Part shown: piece by piece, positions 1 through 4,484 of the stretch
How positions within the stretch are numbered: the stretch's first letter is position 1
Layout: each line of letters opens with the position of its first letter
Source of the DNA: CAZAGT01 sp964484515
GTDB lineage: Bacteria; Desulfobacterota; DSM-4660; Desulfatiglandales; HGW-15
Direction: 5' to 3'
DNA: 5,321 bases
NCBI GenBank assembly: GCA_964484515.1
Contig: CAZAGT010000354.1
Span: 1 to 5,321, forward strand
Translations under genes and position numbers: made by a program
The notes under the pieces: generated by a model
What the model saw: the letters and a program-made list of their open reading frames with translations, nothing else
Told to the model about the DNA's origin: nothing
Database searches by the model: none

Positions 1-528
1 CCGCTCGAGCTCGAGTTCGGTCTTCCCCAGCGCCACGCCGCCGACCTCGAGGTTACAAACATAATCGGCAACGATCCCTTCGGTCACCTCGTCAATATGG
101 ACATCCGCTGCCCGACCGAGGACATGCATACTCTCTTCGGCCACGTTACGGCAGGTCTTCGCGAGGAACTTGTTGAGGGCCGAACTTCGGTAGCCGGAGA
201 TGAGCTCGATGGAGTCGGCCTCGAAGTGATCCTGCAGATGATCCAATAGCTCGATCAGAGTTAGGTCGATGTGATGCCTCTTGTGGTCGGATCGCGAACG
301 AAATATGCCGACGATCCCTCGAAGGCCCGCTTGGTCATAGCTGCCAGATCTTCGGTAGGTTGTCGACAGGGTCTCGTCAAGATGATAGCTATAGAATACG
401 ATCTTTCCATCACCGGCTGGAAACCGGGTCGCAATGCGTTTCCGGGGGTAATCACCGGCCTCTGCAGCAGATGCGGCGAAGAGGAGCAGCACCGGGAATA
501 CGTATTTCAGCCACGTCGAGGCCCTCAT
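1..528 (-). CDS. Secreted M15/DUF882 (YcbK-like) murein peptidase, 3' end cut by window edge
   Basis: This reverse-strand frame stays open for 176 codons from ATG at 528 to the window edge. Residues 1-24 form a Sec signal peptide: a basic start, a hydrophobic core around VFPVLLLFAA, and an AEA cleavage site before Gly25. The mature part carries the signature of the DUF882/peptidase M15A family: ISGYRS at 110-115, then SMHVLGRAAD at 133-142. His135 and Asp142 match two of the three zinc ligands; the C-terminal HxH-type ligand would lie beyond the edge. Known relatives such as E. coli YcbK (MepK, about 180 aa) cleave peptidoglycan cross-links in the periplasm, so a cell-wall hydrolase role is inferred. 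The gene follows the cupin gene on the same strand after 59 bases and may be co-transcribed with it. The Shine-Dalgarno sequence before 528 is weak, so the start rests mainly on the signal peptide. The family call is firm; the exact substrate is not visible. Confidence 0.85.
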   Translation of the reverse strand, partial: MRASTWLKYVFPVLLLFAASAAEAGDYPRKRIATRFPAGDGKIVFYSYHLDETLSTTYRRSGSYDQAGLRGIVGIFRSRSDHKRHHIDLTLIELLDHLQDHFEADSIELISGYRSSALNKFLAKTCRNVAEESMHVLGRAADVHIDEVTEGIVADYVCNLEVGGVALGKTELELER

Positions 529-587
529 TGTGAGCCTATCTTTACCGGCTTGGGCCTTTGAGCTCTTGTGGTCATTCGGTGCAAGCC

Positions 588-998
588 TCAGTCGCCGCCC
601 TCGATTTCTTCATATACATTGGCGATACAGCACAGGAACGTGGCTTCTTCGCCTTCGCTCACGTTTTTCATGCTGTGTGGCTCCATACTCGGTACAAAGA
701 TGATGTCATTGGGGCCGGCGGTCCTTTCGAGCGTCTTTTCGTCGGTTTCCGGATCGTGAGCGTACACGAGCAGTTGTCCGCTCAGGATATACATGGTTTG
801 AACGTAGAAATGGTTATGAATCGGGATTTCACCACCTGGACCGACCGTGAAGAATCGAAGCCCATATTCCGGTGTATCCGCGGGTCCGGCCTGGCTCAGC
901 CACCGAATCCCCACATCCTTGACCTCAAGTGGTTTTCCTCGATAGGGGAAGGTCTTGATCTTTTTCTCTTCCCTGTCGTTTACGTTGAGGATCTCCAT
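588..998 (-). CDS. Single-domain cupin protein
   Basis: This is a complete 136-residue small cupin, the usual length for a one-barrel member. Cupin motif 1 is GGEIPIHNHFYVQTMYILSG at 55-74, giving His61, His63 and Gln67. Motif 2 is at 95-112, with Pro103, His108 and Asn112. The metal site would therefore be three His plus Gln, where classical cupins have Glu. The rest is a beta-rich barrel, and the protein is probably cytoplasmic because it has no signal peptide. The start at 998 is fixed by a strong AAGGAGG six bases upstream; the same frame is open further 5', but that part lacks cupin similarity. The gene is divergent from the dehydrogenase at 1228 and is followed by the peptidase gene. 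Small cupins serve as metal-dependent isomerases, dioxygenases or ligand-binding proteins. The substrate cannot be read from the sequence. Confidence 0.88.
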   Translation of the reverse strand: MEILNVNDREEKKIKTFPYRGKPLEVKDVGIRWLSQAGPADTPEYGLRFFTVGPGGEIPIHNHFYVQTMYILSGQLLVYAHDPETDEKTLERTAGPNDIIFVPSMEPHSMKNVSEGEEATFLCCIANVYEEIEGGD

Positions 999-1004
999 CA
1001 CCGG

Positions 1005-1011
1005 CCTCCTT
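1005..1011 (-). promoter_or_regulatory. Ribosome binding site of the cupin gene
   Basis: On the minus strand this reads AAGGAGG, with six bases to the ATG at 998. It is a near-perfect anti-Shine-Dalgarno match and decides the start against the longer open frame that extends to about 1343. Confidence 0.85.
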
Positions 1012-1056
1012 GTATTCAAATTTAAGCCTTTCTCAGCCGTAGACTTCCCAGAAATA

Positions 1057-1085
1057 AGACTAGGGTGGTGAAACCATTGTGTCAA
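1057..1085 (-). promoter_or_regulatory. Predicted sigma70-type promoter for the cupin-peptidase pair
   Basis: The minus strand has a perfect -35 TTGACA (1085-1080), a 17-base spacer and TAGTCT (1062-1057) as -10. The -10 keeps the three most conserved positions, TA and the final T. Transcription would start near 1050, leaving a leader of about 50 bases before the cupin start. The rest of the 999-1227 divergent region holds no convincing promoter for the rightward dehydrogenase; TTGAAA at 1151 has only a poor -10. An imperfect inverted repeat (CCGAC at 1087-1091, GTCGG about 20 bases further right) lies just upstream and could be an operator. Confidence 0.5.
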
Positions 1086-1227
1086 GCCGACCGGAGCAGA
1101 AAAGAAAACCGTCGGTCTTTCTTCAATCTCGAAATCCATAGCCACATGCCTTGAAAGATGGTAATTTGCGGGTGTTTTAGGGGTCTTTTCTTGGTTTTTG
1201 GAGACACTTGTTCGAAGGGAGGGAGAG

Positions 1228-1965
1228 ATGCGAGTACAAGATAAAGTGGCCCTTGTCACCGGGGGTGGCCAGGGCCTGGGAGAGGCTATTAGTCTCACCC
1301 TTGCGGGAGAAGGGGCCCATGTGGCCGTTGGCGATATTAACATGGATCAAGCCGCAAGGGTTGCCACCTTGATTGAAGAGAGGGGAAGAAAAGCCGTCGC
1401 CCTTAAGGCCGACGTCTCCAGTGAGGGTGATGTCAAGGCCCTGGTTGCCCAGACTGTGGCCGCGCTGGGGACGGTCGACATCTTGGTCAACAACGCCGGC
1501 ATCTTCCACGGAGGCCCGGTCGCTGAGATGTCCGCAGACATCTGGGACCGCGTCTTGGATATCAATCTCAAGGGCACGTTTCTCTGTTCACGAGAGATCA
1601 TCCCCCTATTCAAAGAGAAGAGGAGTGGGAAGGTGATCAACATTGCATCCTTGGCCGGGCAGGTGGGCGGGATACTGGCAGGGGCGAATTACGCGACATC
1701 AAAGGCCGGTGTGATTTGCTTCACCAAATCGCTGGCCAAGGAGCTGGCACCCTATGGGGTCAACGTCAATTGTATCGCCCCCGGTGTGATCGACACCGAG
1801 ATGACAGTGGCTTTTCCCAGAGAGGAAATGAAGAAATCCATCCCCTTGGGAACGCTGGGCGAAGCGCAAGACGTTGCGAACGCGGTCCTCTTTTTCGCCT
1901 CAGAGGAATCAAAGTACATCACCGGCGAGACCCTGAATGTCAATGGCGGGGTGTTGATGGACTAG
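1228..1965 (+). CDS. Short-chain dehydrogenase/reductase (SDR), classical FabG-like type
   Basis: This is a complete 245-residue classical SDR, the normal length for the family. The Rossmann nucleotide site is TGGGQGLG at 11-18. Asp36 at the end of strand beta-2 favours NAD(H) over NADP(H). Asp62 contacts adenine, and NNAG is at 88-91. The catalytic tetrad is complete: Asn113, Ser141, Tyr155 and Lys159 (YxxxK). PG at 185-186 and the C-terminal GETLNVNGG are typical of FabG and glucose/alcohol dehydrogenase-like members. It would interconvert an alcohol and a ketone in the cytoplasm; the substrate is not predictable. ATG 1228 is preferred because AAGGGAGG lies five bases upstream; an in-frame TTG at 1198 precedes that ribosome site. 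It diverges from the cupin gene, so shared regulation is possible but not shown. FabG itself is less likely given the absence of fatty-acid genes nearby. Confidence 0.93.
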   Translation: MRVQDKVALVTGGGQGLGEAISLTLAGEGAHVAVGDINMDQAARVATLIEERGRKAVALKADVSSEGDVKALVAQTVAALGTVDILVNNAGIFHGGPVAEMSADIWDRVLDINLKGTFLCSREIIPLFKEKRSGKVINIASLAGQVGGILAGANYATSKAGVICFTKSLAKELAPYGVNVNCIAPGVIDTEMTVAFPREEMKKSIPLGTLGEAQDVANAVLFFASEESKYITGETLNVNGGVLMD

Positions 1966-2011
1966 CTCCTAGGTTAAGCGGTTCAGGGTTTACCCGCCTT
2001 AGGTGGGATGC

Positions 2012-2031
2012 CCCCGTGCGGAAGCACGGGG
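2012..2031 (+). terminator. GNRA-capped stem-loop after the SDR gene (possible terminator or structured RNA)
   Basis: CCCCGTGC (2012-2019) and GCACGGGG (2024-2031) form a perfect eight-base-pair stem closed by the tetraloop GGAA, a GNRA type. It starts 46 bases after the SDR stop and could end that transcript or stabilise its 3' end. No U-run follows, so it is not a canonical intrinsic terminator. A weaker six-pair hairpin sits just before it at 1993-2007. Confidence 0.4.
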
Positions 2032-2069
2032 AGGAATAGCGACAGGTGACCGCGGCGTACGCAAAAGGA

Positions 2070-2090
2070 ACGAGGCGCGAGGCACGAGGA
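2070..2090 (+). repeat. Degenerate heptamer tract 1
   Basis: Three consecutive seven-base units, ACGAGGC, GCGAGGC and ACGAGGA, differ by one or two bases each. The tract is directly followed by the CCTAGG palindrome at 2091. Confidence 0.55.
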
Positions 2091-2139
2091 CCTAGGTAAG
2101 GAAAGATCAGACTCTCTAGGTGCTTTCCTGTATGCCTCA

Positions 2140-2160
2140 AACTTCCAACCTCCAACTGGA
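2140..2160 (+). repeat. Degenerate heptamer tract 2
   Basis: Three consecutive seven-base units, AACTTCC, AACCTCC and AACTGGA. The first two differ at one position; the third keeps only the AAC start. Confidence 0.45.
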
Positions 2161-2270
2161 GACTCCATACGCCTCATTCCTCAGGATTTCTTTACATGCG
2201 CTACGCGCCGGCTCAGTCCCCACCCGTTCGTCGGGGCGGGTCCCCGGTTTCGGAAGCCTTACATCCGGGT

Positions 2271-2341
2271 ATTTTCCATCAGCCTCTCAGCAGAAGGTTT
2301 ATCGACTTTTTGCGAGACCATCAAACAGATGGATGGAAAAT
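2271..2341 (+). repeat. Ten-base inverted repeat with 51-base interior
   Basis: ATTTTCCATC (2271-2280) is perfectly complementary to GATGGAAAAT (2332-2341). The interior contains GACTTTTTGCGAGACCATC (about 2304-2322), which resembles a dispersed intergenic motif I associate with Desulfobacterota genomes; that link is from memory and unverified. It could be a small non-autonomous element relic or a long RNA stem. Confidence 0.4.
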
Positions 2342-2362
2342 TAGGGAAAACCAGCATCTTAT

Positions 2363-2390
2363 AACCCTTGAACCCGCAACCCGGAACCGA
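2363..2390 (+). repeat. Degenerate heptamer tract 3
   Basis: Units beginning AACC recur: AACCCTTG (eight bases), then AACCCGC, AACCCGG and AACCGAT at seven-base spacing. It is the third tract of this period in the same non-coding region. Confidence 0.45.
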
Positions 2391-2486
2391 TCACTTAAGG
2401 TAAATGCAACAAATGGAATTAACAGAGTTTTTCTTCGATCAACCTGGCCGCTTGGTAGAGATCTATCTAAAATAGGGAGATTGAGA

Positions 2487-2807
2487 ATGGTTGAACTGAT
2501 TCGTGTTTCTCCGCAGGAGGTGCGAGACAAAGTGACGGCCGGCTCGGCGCTACTCGTTTGTGCCTATGACGACGACGAGAAATTCAAGCGAAATCAGTTG
2601 GAGGGGGCCATTTCCCTCGATGAATTCAAATCAAAATTATCGTCTCTGCCAAGGGACCAGGAGATCATTTTCTATTGCGCCTGAAACCAGGAGACCAGTG
2701 CTGCCGGTCGGGCAGCTCAATACATAGAAAAGGGCTACGAGAACGCCAGGGTCCTTGGCGGCGGTGTTGCGGGATGGAAGGGTGCGGGTCTGCCCGTCCA
2801 GGGATGA
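2487..2807 (+). CDS. Selenocysteine-containing rhodanese-domain protein (TGA at 2682-2684 read as Sec)
   Basis: Read through one in-frame TGA, this frame gives a 106-residue single rhodanese domain, the usual size for the family. Codons 1-65 supply the first half, including the LEGAISLDEF segment (38-47), which matches the usual HIPGAI region. Strand EIIFYC (59-64) leads into the active-site loop. The TGA is codon 66 and gives YC-A-U-NQETSA. In cysteine homologues the same loop reads YCxCPNE, so Sec takes the place of the second Cys and Cys64 sits at the usual catalytic position. After the TGA the frame keeps the rhodanese C-terminal half, including VLGGGVAGWKGAGLPV (89-104), which strongly favours readthrough over a true stop. 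The start at ATG 2487 has AGGGAG seven bases upstream. Rhodaneses carry persulfide sulfur or act in thiol redox reactions; here selenium or sulfur transfer or peroxide/thiol redox is inferred. There is no signal peptide, so it is probably cytoplasmic. A conventional caller would truncate it at 65 residues. Confidence 0.85.
2700..2716 (+). promoter_or_regulatory. Candidate bacterial SECIS stem-loop
   Basis: GCTGCC (2700-2705) pairs perfectly with GGCAGC (2711-2716) around a five-base loop GGTCG. The loop begins 21 bases after the TGA, inside the range seen for bacterial SECIS elements. The GGUC in the loop matches the GGUCU apical loop of E. coli fdhF, which SelB recognises. The element lies within the coding sequence, as bacterial SECIS elements do. 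The lower stem is weak, with mismatches just outside the six pairs. Confidence 0.72.
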
Positions 2808-2867
2808 AGCGCATCTTGGAAGTGCCGGCACCCTGATCGCTGAAAAAAGGGGCCGGGCAGGTGGGAC

Positions 2868-2982
2868 TTAGGCGTACAGATCCACAAGTCTGCCGGTAAC
2901 GACCTTGCGGACTTCTCGCCCGTCGGGTCCATAAATGCCAGGTCTGCTGTGCGGACGGTACACTCGTACCGGATTATCATGA
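2868..2982 (-). CDS. C-terminal fragment of an unrecognised protein, interrupted by the assembly gap
   Basis: From the gap leftward, one reverse frame reads about 37 codons to a TAA at 2870-2868 and ends in YGPDGREVRKVVTGRLVDLYA-like residues with natural-looking composition. I do not recognise the family. An overlapping frame begins with ATG at 2980 (MIIRYECTVRTADLAFMDP). Joining the two by a one-base shift near 2930 would give a compact, plausible small protein, so a sequencing indel is possible. The true start and any ribosome site would be inside or beyond the gap. Between the rhodanese stop and this fragment (2808-2867) nothing else is seen except a GTGCCGGCAC palindrome at 2822-2831. 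Confidence 0.35.
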
Positions 2983-2992
2983 NNNNNNNNNN
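2983..2992. other. Assembly gap (10 N)
   Basis: Ten consecutive undetermined bases, a common placeholder for a scaffold join of unknown true length. The two flanks may not be ten bases apart, and frames crossing it should not be trusted. The sequence from 2993 to 3110 shows no convincing gene on either strand. Confidence 0.95.
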
Positions 2993-3120
2993 GGCCTGTT
3001 CCCGACGGTGCCCGAGTTCCAGCCCACCCGATCCGGCGCGTGGAAAAGAGGGAAGAAACGTTTGAATGGGAACTAAGGCATTTGCTACGGCCATGTTTAT
3101 AAGCCCGCCCCATGGTTAAA

Positions 3121-3145
3121 TTAGGTAATCCTAACTCAACTTAGG
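3121..3145. promoter_or_regulatory. DtxR/IdeR-like metal-regulator box
   Basis: Bases 3121-3139 match the IdeR/DtxR consensus TTAGGTTAGCCTAACCTAA at 15 of 19 positions. The site contains a perfect inverted repeat TTAGG-N4-CCTAA (3121-3134), and a third half-site TTAGG follows at 3141-3145. Iron- or manganese-sensing repressors of this family bind such sites over promoters. It lies about 100 bases before the ornithine cyclodeaminase remnant on the right. It also overlaps a possible leftward promoter, so the regulated gene may be the leftward one lost in the gap. The identification is by consensus match only. Confidence 0.5.
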
Positions 3146-3166
3146 AATTTTAATTCATGTTGTCAA
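3138..3166 (-). promoter_or_regulatory. Possible leftward promoter overlapping the metal box
   Basis: On the minus strand, TTGACA (3166-3161) is followed after 17 bases by TAAGTT (3143-3138). The -35 is perfect but the -10 is weak. A repressor bound at 3121-3145 would cover the -10 and the start region. The gene it would serve is not identifiable because of the gap at 2983. Confidence 0.3.
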
Positions 3167-3239
3167 GCGAAATTTTGCCCCAAGCGAGACCTGCCCACGC
3201 AGGAGACTTGAATCAGGACAAAGGCAGGAGGAGACCGTC

Positions 3240-3489
3240 GTGAAGACACTTATTTTTAGACGCGAGGAGGTCGCAAAGGTCCTTCCCCTATCGGAGGCGA
3301 TTCGTCCAGAAGGCGTTTAAGGCCCATGGCCTGAGAGAGGCGGATATGCCGGCAAAGACATACCTCACTTTCAAGAAAGGCGGTCTTCGCACCCTGCCGG
3401 CCTACGTTCATGGGCAAGGTCTTGACATCGTGGGCATCAAGAGCGTCCGCGTACACCCCGAGCACCGCAGATACAAACTCCCCAGGGTT
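3240..3489 (+). pseudogene. Ornithine cyclodeaminase/mu-crystallin family remnant, frameshifted and truncated
   Basis: GTG at 3240 has AGGAGG eight bases upstream and begins MKTLIFRREEVAKVLPLSEA, a good N-terminus for this NAD-dependent family (ornithine cyclodeaminase, alanine dehydrogenase). After the Ile codon at 3300-3302 the similarity jumps to another frame at 3304. That frame reads VQKAFKAHGLREADMPAKTY and later GLDIVGIKSVRVHPEH, the conserved substrate-binding region. In relatives about two residues separate the two parts, so roughly five bases appear lost, or the shift is a sequencing error. Unshifted, translation would stop at 3318-3320. Similarity ends around 3486, after about 80 of the usual 310-330 residues; the second frame then runs to TGA at 3523 with unrelated sequence. 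The NAD-binding domain is absent, so no functional enzyme is encoded here. A chimeric assembly join is an alternative explanation. Confidence 0.75.
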
Positions 3490-3958
3490 ACGGGTGTCTG
3501 GCGAGTTCCTGTTTTGCCTCGGTGAGTTCTGCTTCGGTTTGGGAAATCAGTGTATTCAAGTAGGTTAGGGTCTCTTTGACGTCCTTGATGTACATGGCTT
3601 CGATTTCGTTCTCGGTATCGTCGATCGTCTGCCGATTTGTATCGATGACCTCCTGGCTATAATTTTGGTCGTAGATCTGCTGAGCTACAGCAAGCTTCGC
3701 TTTCAGCTCCGCTTGTTTGAGTAGGACGGAATCATCATGAGCCATCTTTTTGTACTGCACCAGGTTCTCTTGGAGCGATCGAACCTGGTCTGACCAATAT
3801 CGTTTGGGAAATGCGTACCGTTGGAATATATCCGATTCACCGACGAGGACGCCGGCCGCAAAGACGACGATCAGGGTTATCAAAGGGAGAATCACGCCTC
3901 CCTGTTCATTGCGCAATGCGGGCCCTAACCTGTTATTATTCGAAATGAAGAGAAACAT
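3488..3958 (-). CDS. Membrane-anchored coiled-coil protein of unknown function
   Basis: This 156-residue protein has a short N-terminal segment ending RNEQGG, one hydrophobic helix at about 22-40 (VILPLITLIVVFAAGVLVG), and then a charged, Gln/Glu/Lys-rich region predicted to be almost all helical. Heptad-like spacing of Leu, Ile and Ala from about 55 to 153 suggests a coiled coil, probably on the periplasmic side. The RNEQG-hydrophobic start resembles minor pilin or pilus-assembly proteins, but the prepilin cleavage motif with Glu at +5 is absent, so I do not assign that role. The start at 3958 lacks a strong ribosome site; TTG at codon 15 is an alternative. The C-terminus (KQELARHP) ends exactly at the point where the cyclodeaminase remnant stops, so the protein may be shortened. 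No family is recognised. Confidence 0.68.
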   Translation of the reverse strand: MFLFISNNNRLGPALRNEQGGVILPLITLIVVFAAGVLVGESDIFQRYAFPKRYWSDQVRSLQENLVQYKKMAHDDSVLLKQAELKAKLAVAQQIYDQNYSQEVIDTNRQTIDDTENEIEAMYIKDVKETLTYLNTLISQTEAELTEAKQELARHP

Positions 3959-4144
3959 GATCGGGTTTCCACCCTACCTATTAATGGATTACCTTGCCCC
4001 GCCCGGGACGTGTTTAAGGGTTAGGGTAATCATTGGGTTGCACGTCTGTCAAGCCTCGGATTCTCCACGAGCGCGACATGCGACGCTTCGTTGAATCCTA
4101 GAGGTCTTGAGAAGAGAGGCGGCGCGGACAACATATTGAAAAAA

Positions 4145-4173
4145 TTGACAGTAGTATCTGTTTGGCATATATA
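4145..4173 (+). promoter_or_regulatory. Predicted sigma70-type promoter for the cytochrome-hydrolase operon
   Basis: A perfect -35 TTGACA (4145-4150), a 17-base spacer and TATATA (4168-4173) in an AT-rich patch fit a sigma70 promoter. Transcription would begin near 4180, giving a leader of about 30 bases with GGAGGTG (4200-4206) five bases before the ATG at 4212. The remaining 3959-4140 between the divergent genes shows only a seven-base inverted repeat (GATTACC at 3987, GGTAATC at 4025). Confidence 0.62.
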
Positions 4174-4211
4174 TTTATGAACCCTCAGCGTGATCTCTCG
4201 GAGGTGCTTAC

Positions 4212-4484
4212 ATGAAGAATATCGTCCTATACGTTTTGGGAGTCGGCCTGGCTCTCCAATTAGTGTTTGCTCAAGGAGCGCTGGCGAGTGGAACAAGCGC
4301 AAAGATCCTCTTCGAGCAGAAATGCAGTATTTGTCACTCGATTGAGAGGCCGAAGTCCAAGGTAAAGACGAGGAAAGAATGGGAGACGACGGTCGCAAGG
4401 ATGAGGAACGATCATGATGCTCCGATCACAGCCGACGAGGCTCAAAAGATCATCGAATACCTCGTGGAGCATTATGGTAGGTGA
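4212..4484 (+). CDS. Small periplasmic monohaem c-type cytochrome
   Basis: This 90-residue protein has a Sec signal peptide (1-25, ending ALA before Ser26), which leaves a mature domain of about 65 residues. CSICH at 38-42 is a single CxxCH site: Cys38 and Cys41 bind haem c covalently and His42 is the proximal ligand. Met64, in the TRKEWETTVARMR segment, is the likely second axial ligand, as in small class I cytochromes. The C-terminal helix (ADEAQKIIEYLVEH, 74-87) is also typical. The likely role is electron transfer in the periplasm; partners are not encoded in this window. The start is set by GGAGGTG five bases upstream and by the signal peptide. The stop overlaps the next gene by 11 bases, which suggests translational coupling. 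Confidence 0.9.
   Translation: MKNIVLYVLGVGLALQLVFAQGALASGTSAKILFEQKCSICHSIERPKSKVKTRKEWETTVARMRNDHDAPITADEAQKIIEYLVEHYGR

Larger units (their letters stand above)
1966..2486 (+). other. 521-base non-coding region rich in repeats and hairpins
   Basis: No open frame here has protein-like composition or a ribosome site. The region contains, in order: a short hairpin (CCCGCC at 1993-1998 with GGTGGG at 2002-2007), the strong GNRA hairpin at 2012-2031, three degenerate heptamer tracts (2070, 2140, 2370), a GC-rich fold around 2218-2256, and a long-arm inverted repeat at 2271-2341. CCTAGG palindromes at 1968 and 2091 bracket the first part. I see no clear promoter for the downstream rhodanese: TAAAAT at 2468 lies too close to its ribosome site. 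This looks like an accumulation of intergenic repeat relics rather than a known riboswitch. Confidence 0.6.

Noticed and set aside
271..561. Forward open frames across the peptidase region
   Set aside because: They are antisense shadows of the reverse-strand M15 gene, whose motifs and signal peptide are clear.
1198..1227. TTG at 1198 as the dehydrogenase start
   Set aside because: It would place the ribosome binding site inside the gene, and the family normally begins a few residues before the KVALVTGG strand, as from 1228.
999..1343. Long N-terminal extension of the cupin frame
   Set aside because: The extra residues are low-complexity, overlap the start of the dehydrogenase gene, and precede a near-perfect ribosome site that fixes the start at 998.
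1991..2040. Hairpin resembling a type I-E CRISPR repeat
   Set aside because: There is only one copy and no spacer-repeat periodicity anywhere in the window.
1968..2096. CCTAGG palindromes at 1968 and 2091 as element ends
   Set aside because: Six to seven matching bases are too few, and no transposase or target duplication is visible.
2196..2486. In-frame upstream extension of the rhodanese
   Set aside because: The translated stretch is unlike any rhodanese and covers repeat-rich non-coding sequence; the ATG at 2487 has its own ribosome site and matches the family start.
2735..3113. Reverse open frames spanning the ten N
   Set aside because: They depend on the gap being exactly ten bases, lack ribosome sites, and the part right of the gap has no protein-like character.
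4414..4473. Earlier ATG at 4414 as the hydrolase start
   Set aside because: It would overlap the cytochrome gene by 71 bases and add a stretch with no family similarity; ATG 4474 has a better context.
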